Origin: Bacteroidales bacterium
Lineage (GTDB): Bacteria; Bacteroidota; Bacteroidia; Bacteroidales; Muribaculaceae
DNA: 64,000 bases
Assembly (NCBI GenBank): GCA_014800685.1
Contig: JAAVFQ010000030.1
Span: 1-64,000, forward strand
Direction: 5' to 3'
The notes below the pieces were generated by a model. It was not told where the DNA came from, ran no database searches, and worked only from the letters and a program-made list of their open reading frames with translations. Below, in pieces: positions 1-9,277 of the stretch. Every line of letters begins with the position of its first letter. Within the stretch, counting starts at the first letter, position 1. A program made the translations under genes and the position numbers.

Positions 1-26
1 ATTTACTAAAAATCTATGACATAGCA

Positions 27-70
27 AAGGCTTTCGCGCTGAATTTCAGCATGAAAGCCTTATTTTTTTT
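27..70 (+). terminator. Rho-independent terminator of a gene upstream of the window
   Basis: The arms AAGGCTTTC and GAAAGCCTT flank a further GCTGAATTTCAGC hairpin, and a run of eight T follows on the plus strand at 63-70. It probably ends a plus-strand gene that lies to the left of the window. Confidence 0.75.
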
Positions 71-90
71 AGCCTGACTGAACGAAAAAA

Positions 91-130
91 GAGACTGCCT
101 AAACTTGTTAGACAGCCTCGTCTTTTATTT
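91..130 (+). terminator. Second terminator-like hairpin
   Basis: GAGACTGCCTAA pairs with TTAGACAGCCTC with two G-U type mismatches, and TCTTTTATTTT follows. It may back up the terminator at 27-70. Confidence 0.5.
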
Positions 131-459
131 TGGTGGCAGCTTGACAATTCTTCAGTAAACCATTTTCACTTGAAAATCTTTACCTCCAATCCACGACAAA
201 GGATAACACTTCATCATAAGAAAACAAAGACATTTCTTGCGGATTGGGGTCTTACAGCCAAATATTTTAAGACTACCATCCAACATTTCTATATAGCAGA
301 GTGTTTTTAGAATAACAAGAGGGGTCGTCCCTCTAAGATCAACACTAATAAACTATAGATACTATGAACACATTTTATACGCACGAGCACTCTGGATATG
401 ACTCTTGCTTAATCGGCAATCTTTATAGTGGTAACACAGACACTACTACGGAAACAAAG
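131..459. other. Leader or intergenic stretch without a recognised gene
   Basis: No credible reading frame, RNA gene or canonical TTTG/TAnnTTTG promoter was found here. A small hairpin, AGAGGG-GTCGT-CCCTCT, lies at 318-334. An in-frame ATG at 364 would extend the following gene by 32 residues. That extension has no hydrophobic or domain character, so it is treated as leader. Confidence 0.5.
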
Positions 460-1410
460 ATGACCAGAAATCTCATAATTACCACATCAAAGGAGAAATC
501 TTCACAATTATCCCCACTCCATTTCAAGACTATCACATTTGAGGATATGCACCTTATCACACCCTACCTCAATCGACAGGAGAGCCGCACTACCGACTTT
601 TCTTACGGAGGAATTCTCATGTGGGTAGATGTCTTCAATTATGAATATTGCATTTATAAGAATACGCTTTTCATTAAGGGAGCGGTAGAGGACGATTTGA
701 CAAAGCCGGCATTCTCAATGCCATTGGGAGAGTTGCCTCTGGCTGAATCCGTAAAGCTCTTGAAAGAATATTGCGATGAGCAGGGAATAAAACTTGAATT
801 TTCTGCTGTTCCTCTCTCCTATCTTGAAGACTTCAGGAATCTAGAGCCTACCAAAATAGAAGAGCTTGAAGACTGGGCGGATTATCTCTATGACGCTGAA
901 GGACTTGCAACTCTTAAAGGGAAAAAATTGTCAAAGAAGCGTAATCATGTCAATAGATTTATGGCAGACTATCATGATCACACCCTTCTGACCATGACAC
1001 CGGAGAATGCTATCCTTGCACTTAAATTCATGGATCTTTTCGACCTTGAAGGAGATGACACTGAGATGGCGATTATAGAAAGAGAGCAGACCCGAAAGAT
1101 GATAAAGGAGTTTATGAAGGGAGATAACGAAATGCATGGAGCTCTTCTTCTCGTAGATGGTAAAGTAGTTGCCTTCACTATAGGAGACATAGTAGGAGAC
1201 ACGCTCTTCATTCATATAGAAAAGGCTTTACGAGCTTACAATGGAAGCTATGAGACCATAAATACTCTTTTCGCGCGCAAGATGCTGGCTGAGCATCCGG
1301 ACATCCGATACATTAACCGCGAGGATGACTCCGGAGATCCCGGCCTTCGCAAGGCCAAGGAGTCTTACCATCCTATTACTCTATTAAGAAAATATAACGT
1401 TATCTTTTGA
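460..1410 (+). CDS. DUF2156 (LPG synthetase C-terminal-like) acyltransferase-fold protein
   Basis: A soluble protein of about 316 residues with the bipartite GNAT-like fold of DUF2156, the family related to the catalytic end of phosphatidylglycerol lysyltransferase. It opens with a FKTITFEDMHLITPYL strand-helix that is typical for the family. A central KKRNHVNRF segment follows, and the C-terminal half carries LLLVDGKVVAFTIGD and YINREDDSGDPGLRKAKESY. The last motif is highly characteristic of Bacteroidota homologues. There are no membrane segments, unlike true MprF, so the protein is probably cytoplasmic and may transfer an aminoacyl or acyl group to an unknown acceptor. The ATG at 460 was chosen because family members begin close to the FKTITFED segment; the upstream ATG at 364 is the alternative. 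The gene stands alone and converges on fumarase across a bidirectional terminator. The family call is firm and the substrate is unknown. Confidence 0.85.
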   Translation: MTRNLIITTSKEKSSQLSPLHFKTITFEDMHLITPYLNRQESRTTDFSYGGILMWVDVFNYEYCIYKNTLFIKGAVEDDLTKPAFSMPLGELPLAESVKLLKEYCDEQGIKLEFSAVPLSYLEDFRNLEPTKIEELEDWADYLYDAEGLATLKGKKLSKKRNHVNRFMADYHDHTLLTMTPENAILALKFMDLFDLEGDDTEMAIIEREQTRKMIKEFMKGDNEMHGALLLVDGKVVAFTIGDIVGDTLFIHIEKALRAYNGSYETINTLFARKMLAEHPDIRYINREDDSGDPGLRKAKESYHPITLLRKYNVIF

Positions 1411-1452
1411 CTTTCAGAACCTCCGAAATGAGGTTGCATTATAGTTGACATC

Positions 1453-1497
1453 AAAAAATCCGGATATTCACTGAAATGGAATGTCCGGATTTTTTAT
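1453..1497. terminator. Bidirectional terminator between DUF2156 gene and fumarase
   Basis: AATCCGGATATTC pairs with GAATGTCCGGATT with one mismatch. A run of A lies on the left side and a run of T on the right, so it can end transcripts from both convergent genes. Confidence 0.85.
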
Positions 1498-1524
1498 ATT
1501 CCTAAATTCTGAATAGTCAGCAAT

Positions 1525-3174
1525 TTACTGCTTGGAGCAGTCCATCGGACAGCGAGGTTTGATTTGCTTGAAGAAATCGTTACCCTTATTGTCTACGAGA
1601 ATGAATGCAGGGAAGTCTTCTACCTCAATTTTCCAGATAGCCTCCATGCCGAGTTCGGGATACTCAAGGAGCTCTACATTCTTGATGCTGTTTTTAGCAA
1701 GAATGGCAGCAGGGCCACCGATAGAACCGAGGTAGAAACCGCCGTGCTTCTTGCAGGCATCAGTCACTTGCTGAGAACGGTTACCCTTGGCAATCATTAC
1801 CATAGAGCCTCCGGCAGCCTGGAACTGATCAACGTATGGGTCCATGCGGCCGGCAGTGGTCGGACCGAATGAGCCTGAAGGCATTCCCTCCGGCTTCTTG
1901 GCAGGGCCGGCATAATAGATAGGATGATCCTTGAGATATTGAGGCATTTCTTCGCCAGCATCAAGACGCTCTTTAATTTTTGCGTGAGCTATGTCGCGGC
2001 CTACTATTATAGTGCCATTAAGTGAGAGGCGTGTGCTGACGGGATACTTGTCAAGCGTGGCGAGAATTTCCTCCATCGGGCGATTAAGATCTATCTTAAC
2101 TACTTCACCTTCGCCCGCTTCGCGAAGTTCTGCGGGGATAAGTTCGCCGGGGAACTCATCAAGCTTCTCTATCCAGAGACCGTCACGATTTATTTTAGCC
2201 TTTACATTGCGGTCAGCTGAACAGCTTACACCCATGCCGACGGGGCAGGAAGCACCGTGACGGGGAAGGCGGATCACTCTTACGTCATGTGCAAAATATT
2301 TACCACCGAACTGAGCGCCAAGACCGAGGCAATGTGCGGCTTCGAGAAGCTCTTTTTCAAGCTCTACATCACGGAACGCACGACCATATTCGTTACCGGT
2401 GGTAGGCAGATTGTCGTAATATTTTACTGATGCTTTCTTGACGGCGGCCAGATTGGCTTCAGCCGAGGTGCCTCCGATAACGAATGCGATATGGTAAGGG
2501 GGGCAGGCTGCTGTGCCAAGAGTCTTCATCTTCTCGATGAGGAAGGGCACGAGAGTCTTTTTGTTAAGGATGGCTTTAGTCTCCTGATAGAGATAGGTCT
2601 TATTAGCTGAGCCACCACCCTTAGCAACAAAGAGGAACTTATATTCATCACCCTCAGTGGCATGAATGTCAATCTGAGCCGGAAGATTGCAGCCTGTGTT
2701 GACCTCTTCATACATTGTAAGGGGAGCATTCTGAGAGTAACGGAGGTTGTTTTCCGTATATGTCTTATAGACTCCGAGAGAAATCTTCTCTTCATCATCG
2801 CAGCCTGTCCAGACCTGCTGACCTTTATAAGCAGCACAGATAGACGTACCGGTGTCCTGACAGAACGGGAGCACGCCCTTAGCTGCCACTTCGGCATTGC
2901 GAAGCATTGTTAAGGCTACGAACTTGTCATTTTCTGACGCTTCCGGATCGTTGAGGATTTTAGCCACCATCTCGTTATGCTCTCTGCGAAGCATAAATGA
3001 GCAGTTATGAGAAGCTTCATTGGCGATGATAGTAAGCGCTTCGGGGTCAACCACGAGCATTTCATGGCCGTTCCAGTCTTCTACCTTCACATAGTCTTTT
3101 GTAATAAGACGATATTCTGTGGTATCGGGGCCAAGAGGAAACGGCTCCTGATAATGAAAGGGTTTAGTTGCCAT
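1525..3174 (-). CDS. Fumarate hydratase, class I (iron-sulfur, oxygen-sensitive)
   Basis: Interconverts fumarate and malate. In Bacteroidales this step belongs to the reductive branch that makes succinate. The 549 residues match the fused alpha/beta architecture of enterobacterial FumA (548). The N-terminal catalytic part has [10 protein letters not shown], whose Cys is a 4Fe-4S ligand, and further Cys in [16 protein letters not shown]. The C-terminal swivelling domain has [19 protein letters not shown] and [15 protein letters not shown]. The ATG at 3174 was chosen because [17 protein letters not shown] is the usual start; the open frame to 3297 runs through the promoter. A good promoter lies 55-86 bases upstream. 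This complements the malic enzyme encoded at 43-45 kb. Confidence 0.96.
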   Translation of the reverse strand: MATKPFHYQEPFPLGPDTTEYRLITKDYVKVEDWNGHEMLVVDPEALTIIANEASHNCSFMLRREHNEMVAKILNDPEASENDKFVALTMLRNAEVAAKGVLPFCQDTGTSICAAYKGQQVWTGCDDEEKISLGVYKTYTENNLRYSQNAPLTMYEEVNTGCNLPAQIDIHATEGDEYKFLFVAKGGGSANKTYLYQETKAILNKKTLVPFLIEKMKTLGTAACPPYHIAFVIGGTSAEANLAAVKKASVKYYDNLPTTGNEYGRAFRDVELEKELLEAAHCLGLGAQFGGKYFAHDVRVIRLPRHGASCPVGMGVSCSADRNVKAKINRDGLWIEKLDEFPGELIPAELREAGEGEVVKIDLNRPMEEILATLDKYPVSTRLSLNGTIIVGRDIAHAKIKERLDAGEEMPQYLKDHPIYYAGPAKKPEGMPSGSFGPTTAGRMDPYVDQFQAAGGSMVMIAKGNRSQQVTDACKKHGGFYLGSIGGPAAILAKNSIKNVELLEYPELGMEAIWKIEVEDFPAFILVDNKGNDFFKQIKPRCPMDCSKQ

Positions 3175-3228
3175 AGTTATTAGATATGTATTAGTCTTTT
3201 TAAGGGAGCAGGCTAAAAGCCTACGCTG

Positions 3229-3260
3229 CAAAGTTAATAAAATCCGCCGACATACACAAA
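3229..3260 (-). promoter_or_regulatory. Bacteroidota-type promoter of fumarase
   Basis: On the minus strand, TTTG (3257-3260), exactly 20 bases, then TAACTTTG (3229-3236). This matches the -33/-7 consensus of the Bacteroidota primary sigma factor. Confidence 0.85.
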
Positions 3261-3300
3261 TAGATGATGGAATGCATGAGCTATCTGAAAAAAACACCTA

Positions 3301-3479
3301 AGTAAGTGATAAAATCTATCTGCTTAAAATGACGTATTTTTGGAGATTATTTATCGGCAGAGTGAATGAAGATATAGGCATATCTGTCTGAGTGACAATA
3401 CAAAATCAGTCCAAAGGGAGGAGTCTTATAGTAGAAGAGTTTTAATCTTACCTATATCATTATTTTTTTAGAACTTACT
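3301..3479 (-). mobile_element. TA-flanked miniature inverted-repeat element, full copy A
   Basis: A non-coding element of 179 bp. Its left end is AGTAAGTGATAAAATC and its right end is TTTTTTAGAACTTACT, and both are flanked by TA (3299-3300 and 3480-3481). Read on the minus strand it aligns along its whole length with the copies at 24902-25082 and 54373-54554, including the inner hairpin GATAT-AGGC-ATATC at 3371-3384 and the TTTTTGGAGATTATTT block. It lies between the divergent promoters of fumarase and the amidase. The TA duplication suggests mobilisation by an IS630/Tc1-mariner type transposase, which is inference because none is encoded here. Confidence 0.8.
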
Positions 3480-3509
3480 TATTAAAAAAGGTTAAGAAGA
3501 AGACGCGAT

Positions 3510-3541
3510 TTTGGCGGAATGAAGAGAATTGGCTAATTTTG
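3510..3541 (+). promoter_or_regulatory. Bacteroidota-type promoter of the amidase gene (and perhaps the trio behind it)
   Basis: TTTG (3510-3513), 20 bases, TAATTTTG (3534-3541). The ATG follows 23 bases after the -7 box. The promoter starts 29 bases from the end of the inserted element. Confidence 0.85.
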
Positions 3542-3564
3542 TAGTCTAAAAAAATCGTGACAAA

Positions 3565-6500
3565 ATGAATTTAAGAAATATAATCGGAATCAGTCTCTCC
3601 CTTATACTTTCCTGTTCAGCGCTTACTCCGGTAGAGCTGCAAGCAAGGAAATCTGCTAAAAAAAGTGGGACGACCCAGACATCCGGGTCAAAATCCTCTA
3701 AGTCCAAATCTAAAAAAAGTTCCTCAAAAAGCAATAATAAAAATTCAAGCGCTTCAAAATCCGAGAGCAAGAAATCAAGACGCGACCGAAAGCAAACGGC
3801 TGCGCCCGCACCCAAACGTTCCACCACTACCACAAAGCGCTTTTCAAATCCCTCTGCTCCGGCTCCGGAGAAGGCCTCCAACGATTCTCTGACACTCGCT
3901 GTCAATAGAGAAATCCTTAAGGCTGTCCCTGACAATGTAAATCCCGGCGGACTCAGAGTGAATTCTGTTAATCCTAATGACATAAATCGGACTACTGACG
4001 TAAGGCTGAATGATAATTTCACTTACATTCCCATATCGCAATCTCTCATTTCAGACTTCACAAAGGCAGTGAAGCGAGCTCTGCCGGACTCTATCAGGGA
4101 TTATAATGTCACTCTTAGCGTTGGCTCGCATCCACTCTCCTACTATTCCCGGAAGATAGACCGGCTCCCCGAAAAATATAGAACTAACGAGCCATTTGTA
4201 GTTGCTACAGATCCTTACGCCACCCCCTCAAAAGGGATGGAGAAGGATATTGTGGCCATGTGGCATTCTCACGGCCGATATTTCAAGAATGGAGGATGGG
4301 CATGGCAGCGTCCATTGCTTTTTGAGACTCTGGAAGACACGTATACTATGAGCTATGTGCTTCCCTATATAGTTCCTATGCTTGAAAATGCCGGTGCCTA
4401 TGTGATGCTCCCTCGAGAACGAGACGTCAATAAGCATGAGGTAATTGTAGATAATGATACCAATATTGACGGAGAGCTCTATTCTCAGCCTTACTATAAA
4501 GAACATTCCGGAAGCCGGAAATGGGAAACGGGGGATGGAGACGGATTTATATACGATTTACGCACGTTCCGCGACACGGAAAACCCCTTTGAGGCCGGTA
4601 CTTACCGTCAGGCCAAAACCGTGAAAAGCGGCAAACCCAGTGTGGCAGCTTGGTATGCAGATATCCCGCAGGATGGAGAATATGCTGTTTACGTAAGTTA
4701 TAAGACTCTTCCCAACAGCACAAAAGATGCAAAATATACCGTCAACTATTCCGGAGGCTCAAGAGAGTTTTCGGTCAATCAGACCATGGGAGGGAGCACA
4801 TGGATTTATCTCGGCACATTCCCCTTTGAAGAGGGATATAGCGATACTGAGCCCATAGTCACCCTGACAAATCTTTCATCTCAGGCCGATAAGATTGTCA
4901 CTGCCGATGCTATCAAGATCGGAGGAGGCATGGGCAATATCGAACGCAGCACGAGCCGTCGCGACGTTACCGCCAACTCTTCGGCCCCTCTCGAAAACGG
5001 AGACGAAGACCTCTTTGAGGAAGATGTGGATGCAGAGGATTATGCTGCCGACCGCACACCTGTTGCACCCAAAGGCTCCAGTGGCAAATTCTCTACGTCA
5101 GGACTCCCCCGCTTCCTTGAAGGAGCGAGATATTGGATGCATTGGGCCGGAATCCCGGAGAGCGTTTATTCACCTTTCCACGGCAATGACGACTATAAGG
5201 ACGACTACACAGGTCGTGGACATTGGGTAAACTATCTTGCCGGCGGCTCACGCGTGCTACCGAACAGAAAGGGACTCAACATTCCTGTCGACGTCACCAT
5301 GGCTCTACACTCAGATGCCGGAAAGAGAAGTGACGACAGCATTGTCGGCACTCTGGGCATCTATTATACGAACGGAGGACAGTCTTATGCCGATGGCACT
5401 CCGAGAATGAACTCCCGCCAGCTCACCGACCTGCTCATGCGCCAGATCACTACAGATATCCGTCAGACTTTTGAGCCTCGCTGGACCAGACGCTCCATGT
5501 GGGACAAGTCATATCTTGAGGCACGCGTGCCTGAGGTGCCCACCGCACTTATTGAGCTGATGAGCCATCAGAATTTCGGAGATATGCAGTATGGCCTTGA
5601 CCCATCGTTCCGTTTTCTTGTGGGGCGTTCTATCTATAAGGCGCTCGGAAGATTTCTTGCCGAAAGAAAGGGGCGCGAATTTGTAGTGCAGCCTCTTCCG
5701 GTAAAAGATTTTGCCATCGAGCGGAAGAATAAGCACCACTACCGACTCTCATGGCAGCCTAACAAGGACTCTCTTGAGCCCACTGCGACACCAAAAAAAT
5801 ACCTGATATTTGAAAGATCTCAAGACGTCATGGGATTTAGAAAAATCGCAGAGACAAGCTCTACCCATTATGAAGTCAAAATCAACGATAATGACATTCA
5901 CTCTTTCAAGATCGTAGCTGTGAATGACGGCGGACTCTCCTTCCCCTCCGAAATCTTATCTATGCGTGAGGGCACCGGCGACTCAAGCCCTATCCTTATC
6001 GTCAACGGATTCTCTCGCGTGGCGGGTCCCGGCAAAATCAATGAGAATGGCAGAGCCGGGTTTGATTCTGAAAATGACTTCGGAGTGCCTTATATTCGTG
6101 ACATATCTTTCTCAGGCCATCAGACAGAATTTCGCCGTTCCGCCGGAGAAAGCTTTGGACGCTCCAATGGCAACTATCTCCAGACAGTGATTGCAGGAAA
6201 TAATTTTGATTATCCTATGATTCACGGCATGTCTATAGCAAATGCCGGTTATGGCTTCGTCAGCTGCTCAGCATCAGCGGTCATTAGCGGAGACGTCAAA
6301 CTCACTTCATATAAGACTGTAGACCTGATACTCGGTAAGCAGAAGACCACTGTGGTGGGTAATGGTAAAAGCGGCGTCAACTTCCGCACGTTCCCGCCTC
6401 AACTCCAGAATGCTATCAGGAATTACCTCTCTAAGGGTGGCAACCTATTGGTGAGCGGACAGTATATCGCCAGCGACCTTTTTGACAGTCGCTCTACTGA

Positions 6501-6861
6501 GTCCGACCATGACTTCGCAAGAAATGTTCTCGGCGTGGAACCACTTAACGAGGCTCCTAAGACACGCTCCGGAAAACTTCGCACTACTTTCGGAAATTCT
6601 CAGGGCGTGCGTGAACGCACATTCTCTTATTCCAATACCCTTAACGACAAGCAATACATAGTGGAGAATCCCGACATGCTTTATTCTACTGACTCTAATG
6701 CCCGTCAGATTCTCGAATTTACCGATACCGATACCCCCGCCGGATTTATCGGGAAGAAAGGAAGCGGACGACGCGCTGTGCTAAGCGTGCCCTTTGAAGC
6801 CATTACAGAGCAGTGCGCACGCGATGCGCTGATGAAAGATATTCTCAATTCTTTCAAGTAA
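3565..6861 (+). CDS. Exported N-acetylmuramoyl-L-alanine amidase-like protein with golvesin-like and fibronectin III domains
   Basis: A large cell-envelope protein of 1098 residues, of the kind often labelled xanthan lyase or golvesin-domain protein in Bacteroidales. A signal peptide (about 1-27) is followed by a Lys/Ser-rich linker (about 28-85). The Amidase_3 fold seems to be split: HSHG near residue 233 and a PRERD segment precede an inserted golvesin-like beta domain (about 330-455), while ALHSDAG near 581 and LIELMSHQN near 662 supply the second zinc His and the catalytic Glu. A fibronectin III domain (about 715-800) and a C-terminal alpha/beta domain (about 805-1098) follow. Likely role: hydrolysis of peptidoglycan amide bonds in the periplasm or at the surface. 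Zinc-site residues appear intact. The next gene starts 71 bases downstream. Confidence 0.85.
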   Translation: MNLRNIIGISLSLILSCSALTPVELQARKSAKKSGTTQTSGSKSSKSKSKKSSSKSNNKNSSASKSESKKSRRDRKQTAAPAPKRSTTTTKRFSNPSAPAPEKASNDSLTLAVNREILKAVPDNVNPGGLRVNSVNPNDINRTTDVRLNDNFTYIPISQSLISDFTKAVKRALPDSIRDYNVTLSVGSHPLSYYSRKIDRLPEKYRTNEPFVVATDPYATPSKGMEKDIVAMWHSHGRYFKNGGWAWQRPLLFETLEDTYTMSYVLPYIVPMLENAGAYVMLPRERDVNKHEVIVDNDTNIDGELYSQPYYKEHSGSRKWETGDGDGFIYDLRTFRDTENPFEAGTYRQAKTVKSGKPSVAAWYADIPQDGEYAVYVSYKTLPNSTKDAKYTVNYSGGSREFSVNQTMGGSTWIYLGTFPFEEGYSDTEPIVTLTNLSSQADKIVTADAIKIGGGMGNIERSTSRRDVTANSSAPLENGDEDLFEEDVDAEDYAADRTPVAPKGSSGKFSTSGLPRFLEGARYWMHWAGIPESVYSPFHGNDDYKDDYTGRGHWVNYLAGGSRVLPNRKGLNIPVDVTMALHSDAGKRSDDSIVGTLGIYYTNGGQSYADGTPRMNSRQLTDLLMRQITTDIRQTFEPRWTRRSMWDKSYLEARVPEVPTALIELMSHQNFGDMQYGLDPSFRFLVGRSIYKALGRFLAERKGREFVVQPLPVKDFAIERKNKHHYRLSWQPNKDSLEPTATPKKYLIFERSQDVMGFRKIAETSSTHYEVKINDNDIHSFKIVAVNDGGLSFPSEILSMREGTGDSSPILIVNGFSRVAGPGKINENGRAGFDSENDFGVPYIRDISFSGHQTEFRRSAGESFGRSNGNYLQTVIAGNNFDYPMIHGMSIANAGYGFVSCSASAVISGDVKLTSYKTVDLILGKQKTTVVGNGKSGVNFRTFPPQLQNAIRNYLSKGGNLLVSGQYIASDLFDSRSTESDHDFARNVLGVEPLNEAPKTRSGKLRTTFGNSQGVRERTFSYSNTLNDKQYIVENPDMLYSTDSNARQILEFTDTDTPAGFIGKKGSGRRAVLSVPFEAITEQCARDALMKDILNSFK

Positions 6862-6932
6862 GCTTTCCATCAATAATCCACGACTTGAGAAAATTTAATG
6901 TGCATATTCTCACCATATAATTTCTGACACCA

Positions 6933-8255
6933 ATGCTACTCACCCGTTTCACCGGCCTCAAGGCTCTTGCAGATTTTCTGAACCAACATCCCGAAGAGCG
7001 CCACGTTGCACTCCTGCTTTCAGACAAAGAGATTGACATCACGTCTGATTCCCTAAGAAGAATGTCTGATTTAGCGGCCGCCTCCGGAGCCTATCTTCTT
7101 TTCAGCAACTATGATGAAATTCTTGAAGATGGAAGTTTGGAACATCATCCGGTAATCACTTATCAGCTTGGCTCTGTAAGAGACGATTTTGACTTCGGGC
7201 CTCTGGTAGTGATTGATACAGAAATAGCAGCAAAGGGTTGCTCCATGCTCATAGAGCGAGATTCCAATATGGACGGAGGATGGTATGCCCTTCGCCTATA
7301 TATCGCTCTTCAGGGGATAGACAGGATTGTCAACGTACCGGAATTTCTATATCGGATCAGACGCATTGATCACCGTAAATCGGGAGAAAAGCAGCATGAC
7401 TACGTCAATCCCGCCAGAAGAGACTATCAGATAGAGAGAGAAAAGGATTTCCTGCATTATCTCAAGCAGCTTAATGCTAAAGTAGGAGAACGAAAATCCA
7501 TCTCTCCTGATGAGTGTATTACCGCCGGAGTCATGGCCTCTATCGTCATTCCGGTTAGAAACAGAGTGAGAACCATACTTGATGCGGTGAACTCAGCATT
7601 GTCTCAGAAAGCGGACTTTGATTATAACGTCATCGTGGTAGATAATCAATCCACCGATGGGACGTCTGAAGCATTGAGCACTATAAATGATTCCCGATTG
7701 ATAGTGATAGCAGTACCCGAAAACGAAAACCTTGGCATAGGAGGGTGCTGGAACAAGGCTATTGAGAGCGAGCATTGCGGACGCTTTGCTGTTCAGCTTG
7801 ATTCCGATGACCTTTATTCATCGCCTGACACACTCTCTACTATCATAAATAAGTTTTATGAAGAGGGGTGTGCAATGGTTGTCGGCTCATACACTCTCAC
7901 AGATTTTTCACTCAACCCAATAGGCCCGGGGCTTATAGATCATCGTGAATGGACAGACGAAAATGGCCCTGACAATGCTCTTCGCATTAATGGTTTTGGT
8001 GCTCCAAGAGCTTTCTTCACACCGGTGGCACGCAAATTTCTATTCCCTGACGTCTCTTACGGAGAGGACTATGCTATGTGCCTTGCGGTGAGTGGTGAGT
8101 ATAAAGTCGGACGCATTTACGATTCTTTGTATTGCTGCCGTCGTTGGGAAGGAAATAGCGACGCTGACCTTAGTGTCGGTCAGGTTAATGCCCATAATTT
8201 TTATAAAGATTTTGTAAGAAGCATGGAGATGCGTCGCCGCATTTCCCAACCATAA
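6933..8255 (+). CDS. Tandem GT-A (family 2) glycosyltransferase
   Basis: A soluble protein of 440 residues. The C-terminal half (about 196-430) is a clear GT2 domain: ASIVIPVRNRVRTILDAVNS at its start, VVDNQSTDGTSE as the nucleotide loop, a DxD-type AVQLDSDDLYSS near residue 288, and GEDYAMCLAVSG near the acceptor site. The first 190 residues also look like a GT-A fold (LLFSNYDEILEDGS, then MDGGWYALRLYIAL and a DYxxER-type end), which suggests a tandem or degenerate second domain. No signal peptide or membrane segment is visible, so it acts in the cytosol, perhaps on a lipid-linked or soluble acceptor. The DUF4922 gene starts 32 bases downstream. Donor and acceptor are unknown. Confidence 0.85.
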   Translation: MLLTRFTGLKALADFLNQHPEERHVALLLSDKEIDITSDSLRRMSDLAAASGAYLLFSNYDEILEDGSLEHHPVITYQLGSVRDDFDFGPLVVIDTEIAAKGCSMLIERDSNMDGGWYALRLYIALQGIDRIVNVPEFLYRIRRIDHRKSGEKQHDYVNPARRDYQIEREKDFLHYLKQLNAKVGERKSISPDECITAGVMASIVIPVRNRVRTILDAVNSALSQKADFDYNVIVVDNQSTDGTSEALSTINDSRLIVIAVPENENLGIGGCWNKAIESEHCGRFAVQLDSDDLYSSPDTLSTIINKFYEEGCAMVVGSYTLTDFSLNPIGPGLIDHREWTDENGPDNALRINGFGAPRAFFTPVARKFLFPDVSYGEDYAMCLAVSGEYKVGRIYDSLYCCRRWEGNSDADLSVGQVNAHNFYKDFVRSMEMRRRISQP

Positions 8256-8287
8256 ATAAATAAGATCGGTTTTAACACCTCTTTACT

Positions 8288-9277
8288 ATGGCTCATAGAA
8301 TTCCGGGGCACGTTTCCCACCCTCTTCAGAATTTTTATATAGCTCAACTTTCCGTCTGGTCTACTGCGCGGGAAAACTATGCCGCGCTCTCCAGTGTAAA
8401 GAAACGAGATATTGCAGTGGCCGACTTTAAATCTGCCGTGCAGTTCAATCCAGGTAGGGTTCGTTCTACGAAAGCCGCGACCGATGCTGCTTCGGTTGAA
8501 AAACGCCCCTGCTTTCTCTGCGACTGCAACCGCCCCAAAGAGCAGATAGCAGAGTCATTAAACTCCGAATTCGACATTTTAGTAAACCCCTACCCCATTT
8601 TCCCTCTGCATCTTACTATCTCCTCCACCACCCATCGTCCACAGTCTCAGTGGCCTCTTGATATGGTGACCTTTATCGAGTCTATGAGGGGACTATGCGC
8701 TTTTTATAATGGAGCCTCAGCAGGAGCTTCTGCTCCAGATCATCTGCATTTCCAAGCATGCGCAGACTGCGAGCTACCTCTCATTCAGCTTGTGGAGCAA
8801 GAACATTCTTCAGACAATCCAGGTCTTATGCTTTCCACCGATTTCTCCGGTAACATTCCCTTCGGATTCTGGAGTTTTGTTATTGAACCGACTCCCGTTG
8901 GTATGCAGATGTTAAATCTCGCACAAAAGGCAAAGGGGTATCGCAAATCCGGCTACAATCAAAGACTTACGAGAGAATCCTTTGATGAGTCGCTCGCTAC
9001 TGCGGATCTTCTGAACTCTCTGGTCTGGATAGATGCTATGGGCAAACTGCGCATTGTGATTATACCACGCACAGCGCACAGACCCTCACACTATTCTCGT
9101 GAAGATGACTTACATCGCACTGTAAGTCCCGGAGCTGTGGATATGGCAGGATTGATTATAGTGCCCGATGAAAAGTCTTTCGACAGTCTTTCGGCCCGGG
9201 AAGTGGAAGAAATCTACAATGAGGTGGCCCTCTCCCCCGATGAATTCTCTTCTGTTCAGTCCCTTTTACTCAAATGA
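8288..9277 (+). CDS. DUF4922 protein, HIT/GalT-like nucleotidyltransferase or nucleotide-sugar phosphorylase
   Basis: A Bacteroidota-specific family (329 residues) of the HIT superfamily. Two motifs are visible. One is CFLCDCNRP near residue 76, a CxxC that probably binds zinc. The other is DHLHFQA near residue 150, the HxHxQ active site found in GalT, Ap4A phosphorylase and GDP-hexose phosphorylases. NPYPIFPLHLTI before it matches the conserved strand of that superfamily. The expected chemistry is transfer or phosphorolysis of a nucleotidyl group through the second His. The substrate is unknown, but the position between a glycosyltransferase and a SpoIID protein suggests a nucleotide sugar. 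The end overlaps the next start by four bases (ATGA), so the two are translationally coupled. Confidence 0.85.
   Translation: MAHRIPGHVSHPLQNFYIAQLSVWSTARENYAALSSVKKRDIAVADFKSAVQFNPGRVRSTKAATDAASVEKRPCFLCDCNRPKEQIAESLNSEFDILVNPYPIFPLHLTISSTTHRPQSQWPLDMVTFIESMRGLCAFYNGASAGASAPDHLHFQACADCELPLIQLVEQEHSSDNPGLMLSTDFSGNIPFGFWSFVIEPTPVGMQMLNLAQKAKGYRKSGYNQRLTRESFDESLATADLLNSLVWIDAMGKLRIVIIPRTAHRPSHYSREDDLHRTVSPGAVDMAGLIIVPDEKSFDSLSAREVEEIYNEVALSPDEFSSVQSLLLK

Noticed and set aside
131-363. Possible relic of a coding sequence at the window start
   Set aside because: All six frames are broken by stops within short distances and no motif was recognised.
3175-3297. N-terminal extension of fumarase in the open frame
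   Set aside because: It runs through the TTTG-N20-TAACTTTG promoter, and homologous proteins start at MATKPF-like sequence.
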